This document shows positions 1-11,506 of a DNA stretch of 64,000 nucleotides, piece by piece; the first letter of the stretch is position 1, and every line of letters starts with the position of its first letter. Made by a program: the position numbers and the translations under genes. The notes under the pieces were generated by a model that had not been told where the DNA came from, ran no database searches, and saw nothing but the letters and a program-made list of their open reading frames with translations. Source of the stretch: Aspidiotus rigidus (Eukaryota; Arthropoda; Insecta; Hemiptera; Diaspididae); contig JAVHKY010000030.1 in NCBI GenBank assembly GCA_035079385.1, positions 9,277,001-9,341,000 of the forward strand, given 5' to 3'.

Positions 1-3000
1 GTCAGAAAATTTGTATTTTTCAAGGCAAAAAGTATCTATAACGATGAAGAGACAGTTAGCCGAAAATCTTAAAATTAGATTCGCTTTGAAAGCATAGTTA
101 CTATCGGCCTACCACGTCAATGAGGTCAGAACTTCCTTTCTCAATCCAAAAACTATAAGAGATCAATCTTCCGAACGAATTGTTCTGTCAATGAACGTAG
201 TTTCCTCGGAATATAGAAAGCTACAGGTGATTTTCGATACGAGGGTCTAAAACGTCGTTATTTTCCGCGGAAAAACATCTCCCAAAGCGCACCAATTCCT
301 CTCATTAGGGTAGGACGAAAGTCGCCACGGAAAATGAAATACCTACACGAAGAGAGAAAGAGAGAGAGAGACTGAAAGGGTGACGATGTACGTTCGTTGA
401 CTACCGCAATGCCGCGCTGCGTTTCGACCCTTCGACAGATGTAATTACGACTCGTGTATTCCCAATGTACAGTGTAAATGTTATATGCACGAATAGGACA
501 CGTCTCACATCGCCTTGTATACCGAATTTCCAAATTTCGCGCGAATTACAGGTAGCAGTAGTAAATATTCATCGAAGTTGGACTACTAGCTCGCATGTGA
601 AATAGGATTAAAGCTCTTGAGATAAAACCAAAGTTCATTAATTAACTGCTCGACACGTCCTCTGGGAAACTGAAAATATGTCTGTTGGCATTTTCGTACA
701 CTGTATACGATCCAGTACTGAATATGATTATATTCCTAAGTCGGGGTATCTGCACGGTCAGTTCGAGCTTATTTTCAGAGAATGAGACCTGTCTCATCCA
801 CCTTTTACACCGCATTCTGACAGAAAAATTAGGCAACTCCTACGATACGCAACAGCACAGTCAAGTCTACCGAATGCGACCGCAGAAAATGTACGATAAC
901 GTAAACGACGTATATACTTGTGCACAAATAATGAGAATGTGCCGCCGGATACTCGCTTGGGAACGACCACACCGCCTTTGCAACATTCATAATTTCATAA
1001 TACAGCATTAGTATAAACAATCGCAAATACGGGCAATATAATTATTTATTACCCGTCCGAAATCGACGAACTCCAATAATACCTTCTAATGACAAACAAC
1101 GTGTTCATGACAGCAGTATTCGTACGAAACACACGAGTACAGGAGGAAACTTGATATCGAGCCAATCGTCCTACCGTGGCGAGTAATCCCTTCCTGATAT
1201 ATAATAGCTTCAATAAATTGAATAAAGGTAGGTTTGAGAGTAGACAGGAAAAACAATCTGACGGACGACGTGGAGTAACGTGTGCGCTCAATTACCGGTC
1301 GTATACAACAAACACGCGCGTTCTTCTCAGCCAAAGCTTCATAATACCTACTCGCGGTAATAAAATCAAAATTCTAATTCGCCAGTAAAACTTTTCGTGT
1401 TTTCATAACTAAGAACGCTAAGAACGCACAGAAGAAAGCGTATCTACTTGGAAAGATATATATATTCTTATTACGTCTACGTATAGGCAACTCTGAAGTG
1501 TACCTAACTATTGGTATTAGAGTAATAAAGAAGATAGCAGCGACCGAATAACGTTAGGTAATTTGAATATTTCATCAACTTTAGTAATCTTTTAAAATTA
1601 ACTTTGCGAACTTGTTGTTGCAAAATTATAAATATTAACGAACACGGGAGGCAAAATATAATAACAGACAGAAGAAAAAAAAAGTAGTACACCCACCGTC
1701 TGTGGCTCTTCAGTAGTAAGTCTACGAAGTACGAGTAAATAACTCATTACGCGTAAACTTTTTAGATAAGTTGAAATTTTTCATGCGGTATTTCTCTACA
1801 AATCTGGGCTACACGGTGCACAAGTGCGCTAGATTCAGTTTTTTTTTTTATGGTGGGTGAGAAGAAGAATCTCTTCGAGGAAAATTATTTATTAGGGCGT
1901 TGAAAATCATTAAGTATAATATGCTCGCGTTAACAACAAACCTCTCTCTTCTCGTTCCAGTGCACTGTTTTCTTTTACTTCAAAATTGTGTTTTCTCGTC
2001 TGAAATTTCTTAATACAAATTAAAATTTGTAGAAAGTATTTGATGAGACGAAGACAGCAAACCAGGGTAGTAGCACGCTTTTGAAAATGAGAAGACGAAA
2101 AATGTTCAGCAAATCGCGCCCTAATGAAAAGCGACACCAGCATTCCACGAACTCGATTACTTCTCTTTCCTCAATCCATAATTATTGACAAAACAGAAAA
2201 TATCATCAGTATTCGCTACTAGCTTATTTTTTGTATTGGCTGGCGAAAACCAAATTTGTTGATAACCTGTTGTGAAGCGCGCTTAGTGGAACCATTCAAA
2301 GACATAAGAGGCTGATTAATTGAAATTTTTTCAATTAAAAAGAATAAAAGAATAAGATATTTTTGAAATAAAAACCAATCCGGGGTTGCCAACAAAATTG
2401 ATTGAATTCTCAGCAACATAAATGTAATAAGAAAAAAAACATAGTTTCAATTGAAAATACTTATGTTACTAAACAAAAGATCGAAAACTTTTGTAATCAA
2501 CCATCGCTGGCGCCGTATCTTTCAAACTCTTATAGTCTTCCTCATAAGAGAATGGTCATTTAGTTATTTAGTATTCCACTATTAATAATATTTGTATAAT
2601 AAACGGCTTCTAAACTTTTACTGTTGTCTCTAATAATACGGCACGATAGTTTTTTGGTCATGCTCAGGCATTTCAAAAAAATAATACTTACTATTCTAGA
2701 AATATTCTGAACGCTGAAAACGACGTTGTTTTCCATTTATCAGTCCGTATTCCCAATCTTTAGGAATGATGGCATTTTCTCATCGGAGATCATAGCGGAA
2801 CGCATCAACAATTACAGTATCAGAACACTACAACGTGTGATAGGTTCTGCAACAATCCGCGGCAAGTAAACAAGATCTCAACGAGAGATAGGGATGACGG
2901 ATGGAGAAACCGAAACCAGCGTCGTTTTCAGCGTTCAAAATAATTCTGGAATAAAATATTTTTTTTTGAAATGCCAGAGTATGATCATAAAACTATCACA

Positions 3001-3258
3001 AGTATTTTATTTGAGTCATTTTTAGTTAAAATGTATCTATTGCATACATTGTGTCGGCCTAAAACATTCTTTGTTAATAAATTATCATAATGGATTAAAA
3101 AAAAAAATTTTCTGGCATAGCCAAATAAATGAAGATCATGTTTCATGTCTTTTATATTTTATCAGTCATCTTGAAATATTTTAGTCTAGGCTTCTACTAG
3201 GTCAAGGGTTCGTGAGATATTACTCGTTTCCCTCCTTACCTATCTTGGCGTCGTATAA

Positions 3259-3462
3259 GTCTTCTATGAGAAATATGAGGTATTGCCTTTATGAGAAATA
3301 TTTTGAGGTATCACCAGTACGAAAAAACTCAAGTCTTCTATGAAAAATATGAGGTATCGCCTTTATGAGAAAATATTTGAGGTATCACTGGTACGAGAAA
3401 ACTCAAGTCTTCTATGAAAAATATGAGGTATCGCCTTTATGAGAAATATTTTGAGGTATCGA
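3259..3462. repeat. 74-bp tandem repeat, about 2.8 copies
   Basis: Units begin at 3259, 3333 and 3407, each opening with GTCTTCTATGA. Spacing is exactly 74 bp and units differ by a few substitutions. Each unit itself contains two related halves built around ATGAGAAATAT...GAGGTAT, so the array grew from a shorter ancestor. The third unit is cut short near 3460. Confidence 0.85.
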
Positions 3463-3597
3463 CTTTCGTGGGGCTCACTCGCTCCGCTCGTTCGCCCTCT
3501 TTCATGGTCCCGGTCTTGGTTTAGCATAAATCCGATATAAAATAATAATATTTTGGGCTTTCGCCTTTCGCAGTTGTATTAGAATGGTATGAGAACA

Positions 3598-3795
3598 CAG
3601 ACGCACGCGGACGCGGGGTGTACTCGCAAATTTCTAAATCACCCACGGGGTAAAGATGTGCACGCGCACGCACACACGCACGCGGGGTGTACTCGCAAAT
3701 TTCTGAATCGACTATCGGGTAGAGATTTGCACGCGCACGATCTCTCTTGACGGGGAGGGAGGGAGGGAGGGGGGGTGTATAATCGCGAATTTCAA
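3598..3795. repeat. GC-rich degenerate minisatellite, three units
   Basis: Three imperfect copies of a roughly 75-90 bp unit share the block GGGGTGTACTCGCAAATTTC followed by an AATC...GGGT segment and an ACGCGCACG tract. The third copy has GGGGTGTATAATCGCGAATT after a GGGA-rich run. The minus strand reads open through it (3521-3847), but the peptide is itself a repeat and is not a credible gene. Confidence 0.75.
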
Positions 3796-4397
3796 AATCG
3801 GGGTCTGGCGAGAGAAAAGACAAGAGACATGTCAAAAAAACCCTCAAGTTGGTCTGGAAAGTAACTGCATTATCAAATTATCCTTTATCTAGTAATTTGT
3901 CCAAATTCCTGTCATTCTATCATCGTCTTCAATTTTTCAAAGAAGAGGAGAAATTCATCATAGTTGACAATAAGGCGTATTCATCAATATTTTTTTATGG
4001 CAGCTGATGACATAATTACGTACATATATCAGAGTATAACAGCAACTTGAAATCAAAAAATTCACGACATATGACATCCATATTGGCATTTGTATTACCA
4101 AAAAATTTTCTACGAGCAAAAAATAGAGATCACGTTCCAGGTCTCTTTTAGGACAGTGAGCCTTATAATATCGAGGTTCTCCCCCAACTTAACTAATTGA
4201 CGGGGGTTATTGTCACTTCATTAAATACTGGTTATACAAAATGTTGCGGTTGGTGTAAGGTCCCGACGTGCAAAATATTTGCTGTGACCCCGACACATTA
4301 GGGTAACTCAGACACAACGCGCCACATAAGGGCAGATAGAAGGATATTTTAGACTAGGTGGCTCAGAAGCTTAACCTGACCCCTCCGTAAAAATGCG

Positions 4398-4494
4398 ACC
4401 ACTGAGATTAGATGGTCCGCTAAGGCCGTACCTCCCAAGTTTCCTTTTTCCAAGCCTTCCAATCGGCCTTAGTGGATCATCTAATCACCAGTGT
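4398..4494. repeat. Imperfect foldback (inverted) repeat
   Basis: The left arm 4398-4429 contains GATTAGATGGTCCGCTAAGG. The right arm 4463-4494 is its near reverse complement (CCTTAGTGGATCATCTAATC). The arms are about 30 bp with a spacer of about 33 bp, so the transcript would form a hairpin. It could be the core of a miniature transposon or a structured RNA; no tRNA cloverleaf was recognised. Confidence 0.65.
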
Positions 4495-7400
4495 TGAGAA
4501 CCTTCACAGAGAGAAGTCATACTTCTAACGGAATTGTGCTCGAAAATAGTACTCAACAGATACATTCCTGACGAAGAGTGCCTCAAACTAGTTTATGAGT
4601 GTGATTCACACCGTGATAACTCGCTAGTTCATTTCTGATTTCGTTATGGTTCTTGTTGTCGGTCGGTTTTTGGCCAATCGCTTTCCTTCTTCGCCGAATA
4701 AACTGAAAACGCTCGCAATTCATCTCATTATTTCTACGGCTTTTGCATTTTAAATTTATTTGTTTACTCTTTGGAGTACTCTTCCGGTATGTCGAGTTGT
4801 AGCTTACAGGATCGTATTAATTCAAATAATCTATGACTCTCTTTTAAAAACTTATAATCTTCAATGCTCTCGCTACCAAATCTCAATACTCAAAGTCACA
4901 TCCAGTTCGCCTCGATGGTCGTGAGATTAAGCGAGAATTTCCAACAATTTTCAAAACTCTTTTACATCTGTATAAACCAATATGGGGTAAGCGAGGCTCG
5001 AATTTGTGATTTAAATGCAAAATGAATACGTCTTCCCCTTTCTTGATATCCACGCTAAAATTATCTAAAGACATAATAGCATCACAGCAATACCTTTTCG
5101 ACTTACATAAACTTCTATCGCAATTCCTTCACTTTCTCACCATCATATAAGCAGACCTGATATGTTTTATTGTTCTGCAAATATACTCGTATTTGGAATC
5201 TACCATTAACGAAATTCACATCGATAAATAGACCATTGAACGAGTATCGTCCTGAATCATCTATATTAGAAGGCAAAGTGCTTACTATAAAATATCTTCA
5301 TCCCGACGTGTAAGATTTTAGTTGTGACGAGGATAATCCCCTCAAGTTCGGTCTTTTTTAGAGGATTGGTGTCATACTTATAACCCGTCTCGTAATAAGA
5401 ATTTTTCTCGTCCTCTGGGTCAGTTGTTTGTGAACACATTACTGTCACATCTAACTATCTCAAGGGTAAGCAGTCTACTCTAATGTACGTTCCTCCATGT
5501 GCACAGCAGAGCAAAATTTACTTCTTCACTAACCACCACTTGCAGATGGGAAATCTCAAAATAGGTAATCACAATTTTCAAAAGTCTCCTCTACGAAGTT
5601 GACAATTTTGTGTCATTTATTAGTCTGAGGGCAGTCATCAAAGTATCCAGTTCATGGTTCTGAAAACACCATAGGTATTTGTACGATGGTAAAATTTTAA
5701 TTGACCTGCTTGCCAGTAGTTGAAATTACATGCACACGTACGGCTTCCGATCCTAATTCGCTCTCTTTCCGCTATTTAGCTTTCTTCCGCGAAACTAAGA
5801 TAAATCAAAATGTACAAATTGTTTTCGTCACTTTGCTCCCTAGCTCTTGATAGATTTTCAGGTTGAAAAAACACTAACGTAATGGAGTATGTGCAAAGTT
5901 TTGAGATTTTTCCACAGTCCATCAATCAATTTATCAAAGTGCAATGTAAGCTTACCTCTCTCTTCTTCCACATCTTTATTCAATATATGCTGTACGTATA
6001 CTCGTATAGGTATGTTGTACGTGCGCGATTATTCCCTTTTTCTATGAATTAAATCGAGCGTGAGATAGAAGGAAAATGAGCAAGAAAGAAAGTCGGCGGC
6101 TTCACTAAGTTGAGACAAAGTTTTCAAAGGAAGCCCGTTGAAAACTTCGCACACTCGATCCCCCTTTTTTATTACCTTCTTCCACTTGCTTGGTTCTTCT
6201 TGTTCTCACAATTCGGAATGTTGAAAACTACTTACTCGGATTTGGCGAGTGCGAATTAGTTTCTTTCAATTTATTTAATTTACAACTCCTCAAACCATTT
6301 CCAGATTTCTTTTGTTATATGAACGCGAAAATTGTACGTCTAGTTAAAAACTCAAACTAAAACGCCGCCGCCGTTTTCCTTTATATTCTCACTTTGCAGA
6401 TGCTGCGAAAATTTCGCGTTCAAATGTTGTTTTTGTCGTCGTAATCATTGTTGTAGTTGTTGTTTCTTTTATCTTACAACTCTAACCGGCTACCACGATA
6501 CTTCGTTCCGATTTATAAATAGTATCAGCTCGTTTTCGCCGCTTTTCAAAAGGATGTACGAACAGATGGGTAATTTTCATAGCGAAAGTCATCTTCGGGC
6601 ATTAGATGTTCAGAAAAAGCACATGCATTTAGATGAGAAAAAAAAAAAATAAAAAATATATATATATATTGTAAAGTAAATCCGACTTCGGTATAATTGT
6701 TCCGCCACCGCCGTCACCGCCACTTGGCGGTGAAAGTTCTCTAAGAGCGAGGGAGAATGTTTCACGCGAACAATGAGTAGGTGACGATAAAGGAGCAATG
6801 CAGTACTGAGAAGTACGGTCTAAGGGTATAGAGTTTAAACTGTTGCCCGGTTTCGATACCTTTTGCCTTCCACTCAAAATACTCTCTTTCGTTCGAAAGT
6901 AGTTAAGAAATGGCGTAATGACACTATTAAATGTCAACGCATTACGAACGGGACTCTGGAGATTGCGATTCAAAGGCTGTTTATCGTTTTCGATGAACGT
7001 TGCGATTGTCTCTACACCGCACTTACAGTATCCGCTTATACGCGGGTACATTTTTGATTTCTCCTTATCGAGCATAGTTACCCTAAACATGGCTCGTGTG
7101 TGTAACAGGGCTGTATAGTGTACAAAGCATTAAGGGTTATCGAGTTCGCGTACCCGCTTGGTGATTTATTATGGTAGAAAATCTCGAACGCTTTTGAATA
7201 TTCCGCGTACGATATCTGATTTTTGTTAGAGAGAAAGAATTTTTCGATTTGCGCTCGCAAAAGCGAACTATACGTAATAAAATTCGACCTCGTTACCTCC
7301 CCTCTACCAAACAAAAAAAGACACACTACCCCTTCTTCTCCTCGAGCTTAGAAAGAATTAGGAGTAAAAGAGATAGTCTAGTCAATAGCAATGGCGAAAT

Positions 7401-10400
7401 ATACTCACAAAAACAACCATCAATGATTCAATTTCGAAGAGGTGACAACATTTTGAACATCTTTCCAACTTGAGAAAGAATCTGTCAGCAGCATTTCTAC
7501 AAAGAGGAAGACAAGATCAAAAGATCAAATTTTCAATACTACGAAGCTTCGAAAAATTGGATTGGTCAGTTTCCACTCTAATAAGATATGAAACGAAGCG
7601 TTTTTTTTTTTTTTTTTTTTTTTTTTTTGTGAGAGGAGAATAGAATTTTATCTTATAAATTTGACGCCTGATATCTCTACGACATCGTCGGAAAATGTTG
7701 CTATTCTTTTTTCCTTTCGATTCATTTTCATTCTGGCGAGCAATTTGAAATTCGCTCTAGTGCACTTTCATTTCAAACCACATTGCATATTTACATTGCG
7801 TTCACGCGCTGTATAGTTTTAACTCTTTTTTTGTTCTACTGTAGGTACCTTTCTTTTCGATCTGATTTCGTTGCTCATTTTCAACAAATAAAACAGAAGT
7901 ATTCTCTGGAGTCATCGAACGCTAGAACTGTTGAAGCAGAAAATCGTAGAAAAATACATTGAGATGAACGACGACATCGACATCGACGACGACAAATTAT
8001 GCTCACGTTTCGTTCCTATTCGCAATTTATCGTCCAACTTAAAAGTCTCAGGACTACCTTCATTTTCACGAATAGAGCAGACTTCGTTTTTTTTGTTTAG
8101 TGAAAGATGCTTGTAACGAACCAATTTCAAAACGTTCTCGTCTTACACTTAAACTTCCACATCTCGACAATATAATAGATGCAAGATACTTTGGTCGAAA
8201 AATGATAAAAAAGAACAACGTTTCAAGGTAGTAAACTAACCTAAGCTCATCCGAGATTCTGAAAAACTTTCATTCACGCACTGTGTCTTATACTCGCCTT
8301 GTATACGAGTGAACTTCATTCCATCTCAGGTACTTATCCTCGATCATAAAACTGTCAATGATCATCCATTCTGGAAAAATTACTGCAGATTCCATTCTCT
8401 TTAAATATCGGTGTCTCACCAGTGGGTTGAGAAAATTATTTAAGACTACTGTAGACTCTAGAAACTAAACTGTCCCTCCCTCCTTCAATTATAGATTCTG
8501 ATGTAAGACCTATCTGGCCTCCATGACCAAATCGAAGATACCACGCACTCTTCATTTTGTGTTCGCTTGGTTTCTACCCCAGCTTTCAAAATACAAAAAA
8601 AAAAACTTTTCCATAGAATGGAAGTGGTCTTCTGTTCAACACTTTTTACGACTACTCATGGCCAAGAAAATAATATAACGGGAGAAGGAATATCATCACT
8701 AGGAATAGTTTGGAATAGAAAACCCATAATTCATGTAATATTTCATTCAAAGCAATTACAATCAATCCTAGTCTATCGTCTCAAAAAACAAAATATATCA
8801 AAACTGAATGAATAATTCAAAAATTCTGCTAACGAAACAGTTTTCGATTCTGGTGAGGGTGTTGACAGAAATTCAAAACATTGCTAGAGTGGAGATAAAG
8901 AAAAAACGTTGCATCATAATATTTGCGACATAGATGTGCATTAATCAAGACACTTAAAAAGGTGATGGTTCATCTTTTGCGGATCGTATTTCTGCTTAAT
9001 GTTTTAGTGTCTCTGTGTTAGTAAAAGTTTCGTTGTCGACGTCTCATTATGAATAATGACTGTTTATGTCATCTTTCGCTCTCTCTTCCTTCCCTGGACT
9101 CCTATTTCTTTCAAACCCCGGGCACCATATTCCGCTCTTGGCCAGAGTGCAGGCAGCCACCTTTTCGTTCTCCTTCTTTTCCCTCATATTAGTGGCTTTT
9201 CATTATGAAAATGTTTTAACCTTAATTACTTCAAAGCGAAAGGCAAAAATACGCCGTTTGCCATCATCATTTTTCGCTTTCGTTTTTGCGTAAAAGTTTT
9301 TCTTTTCATTTCTATTTTTCCAAGTACATCAGGATGTCGGCGACGAGGGATAAACTATACCGACCCGTTAGCACGATAGTAGTTTTCATTTCTCTCATTT
9401 TAAATAATGAGAAGAGAAGGGTCCAGATTTGCGGTTTCGTTTGACTCGTCTTGGCACTCTGCATGTACGCATCGAGTCCACAGCGTATTCTTGTAGTATA
9501 ATATTGCTCCTCTTCCTCCGGACACTTTTCTACCCCTCGTCAACAACACGTTCGAGATTGGGGTGTACATTTTTCTTGAAACGCGTAAATTTACAAAAAA
9601 TTAAATTTTGTGGTTAAATGAGCGGTGCATATCTAATTACTTATTCTTCAAAAACGCAGACCGCATGTACCCTCTTTTTTTTAGTGGGTGTCATTCACTA
9701 CCCACGAAAATAGTATTCGCTCATATTCAACGGACTGTAGCTCTCTATTGACTGTATAAGATTTTAATCGAAAAAATGAGGTCATTAAATTAATTATGGC
9801 AGGATTGTAATTGACCAACGACACGAGCAACATAGGATATTAAACCATATCGATTAGAAAAAACAAATAATTATAATATCAAGACCCTTATGCGCGGTAT
9901 CATTTTCTATCTTCTAATTGATTTCTTTTTTTTTTTTGTACTTTCACATTTTGTGAAAGAAATGACAACCACAACTGTTCACAAAAGTCGACAATATTAC
10001 AGCGGCAGAAACGAAGATAAAACGTCGCTATCCCCTGCGATGACAACATGAAAATACGAGTCATTATGAAAGTTTCCCAACCTAGTCGACCGGGAAAAAA
10101 TGGAGCAGCCGACTTAATTAGTCTTAGCATAGCCGCATAGATGGCAAGTTGTTGTCGTCAAGGTTGGCAAATGGTTAATTCCGGATAGTAAATGAATTTA
10201 CACAGACACGCGTTTAAATATACTGGTAATTTTGGCACCAGCAGGAAGCTAGGAGGACAGACTAATCATTGCGCTTTCGATTCGGCATTTAATCTGCCAT
10301 TAAGAGGAAAACCATTGAGAGGAGGCACCCAGAATTACAGATTACTTCCTGTCTTATCGTTCTTAAAATAGCAAATATAAATCCGCGTTCTTAACTCTCG

Positions 10401-10677
10401 CTTCATTCGGTACCAAGACGATTTACTTTCAAAATCGACTAATTCATTTAGGTTAGTAATGATAACTTCAATGCACGTGCCCTCTAAATACAACAACGGA
10501 CAACAACGACGAAAACCGAGATTAAATGTACAACGAATGAGACACAATTAAAAAAATCGCATCAACTCTTGTCTCCAAATTTACTCTCAATAGGCAGATA
10601 TTATGATAAATCAATTTTTTATCCCTTTTTTTACCATTACGTATGTACCCGCAGGCACTGTCTGTGCACTGTACATA

Positions 10678-10953
10678 CAGGGTGGCCAGTTTTTTCCCGA
10701 GAAAAAATTCCCTGACTTTTCCAGGGTTTTCCAGACTGAAATCTCCACCATTTTTCGGCTCAAAAAGAAAGAAAGAAAAAAAATCGTTCGTGATTTTTGA
10801 AGCAAAATAATATTTTCAAATTTTTCTTTCTATCTTAGATTACTTTGCTGCGAGTCTCAAAAAAATCCTTGACCTTAGCCAAAATTCCTCGACTTTTCCA
10901 TGAACACTCAAATTCCCCGACTTTTCCCGGTTTTTCAGAAACTGGCCACCCTG
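10678..10953. mobile_element. 276-bp MITE with CAGGGTGGCCAGTTTT termini
   Basis: The left end reads CAGGGTGGCCAGTTTT and the right end is the inverted AAACTGGCCACCCTG. Both sides are flanked by TACATA (10672-10677 and 10954-10959), which looks like a target-site duplication. The interior is composed of related CCCTGACTTTTCC-like segments and has no coding capacity. The CAGGG termini resemble hAT-type elements, but a 6-bp duplication is not the usual 8 bp of hAT, so the superfamily is left open. Confidence 0.85.
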
Positions 10954-11156
10954 TACATACGTCTTTTATGTTCTAGTTCTTGTTTTTCGAGTATTGCCTA
11001 CAAATAAGCCATGAAGAACAAAAAGTGCTTTGCTATACACTATAAGGTCGGATTCCGGGAAGAAAAGAAAAATAACTTCGGAACACATGTTTTCGATTAA
11101 GATGAGGATATTAACGTTACTTTTATGAAGTCGTAAAAAGGAGGAAAAAAACTCAC

Positions 11157-11506
11157 CGGCAGGAAATCCGATATCAGTGAAAAATATTTCTTGTAAAGCA
11201 GTAACTTCTTCCTCCGGGGGCATGTATGCGGCACCAAAACAGTCATTTTCAGGCCAAACTTCTCTGCAGAGAAAGAGAGAGAGAAAGAGAAAAAAAAAAC
11301 GATCAAGTGGTCAAACGATAAAATTGAATAGTACAATACTCTTCTAAAGTTGTAGATACTCTCGCATTCAAATTTAAAGCTTAAACAAGAACGAGGAGAA
11401 GACAGATGATCTATATTACACTTACCTGCTCGCTCGAAAAAGGCTTATCGCATCCTCCACTTCTGATTTGACGAGATGTAGTCGGATTCGACGCATTGCT
11501 TCAACT
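11157..11506 (-). CDS. timeout: timeout exons 14-15 (last exons found)
   Basis: Exon 14 (11426-11506) encodes VEAMRRIRLHLV...ISLFRAS and matches the family RIQ...LLR segment. Exon 15 (11157-11263) encodes REVWPENDCFGAAYMPPEEE and LQEIFFTDIGFPAG, ending with one base of a codon and a good donor (GTGAGT), so at least one more exon must follow. The next expected piece in this family is an acidic linker, then the conserved FNFxxFxKRFA block, which I could not locate to the left. Confidence 0.92.

Larger units (their letters stand above)
1..11156. other. Gene-poor region left of the timeout exons
   Basis: No open reading frame here resembles a protein I recognise. I looked on the minus strand for the missing C-terminal exons of timeout (the region following the PPEEE block, ending in the SANT-like Trp-Thr-x-Glu-Glu motif of the family) and did not find them. 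The longest frame, minus strand 6629-7090, is low in complexity and has no recognisable domain. What can be seen is repetitive DNA: a 74-bp tandem repeat, a GC-rich minisatellite, a foldback repeat, a MITE and poly-T tracts (for example 7602-7628). The region may be a very long intron or 3' flank of timeout. Confidence 0.5.

Noticed and set aside
3521..3847. 108-codon minus-strand frame
   Set aside because: It is the translation of a minisatellite.
4141..4500. Possible tRNA-like or SINE-like sequence around the foldback
   Set aside because: No A/B box pair or cloverleaf could be laid out.
6629..7090. 153-codon minus-strand frame
   Set aside because: Composition is low in complexity towards its end, no domain or splice context is visible, and it overlaps other equally open frames.
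9900..10130. Minus-strand frame considered as the next timeout exon (YLRFCRCNIVDF resembling the KRFA block)
   Set aside because: The family block is strongly conserved and this match fails at the key residues; phase with exon 15 also does not fit cleanly.
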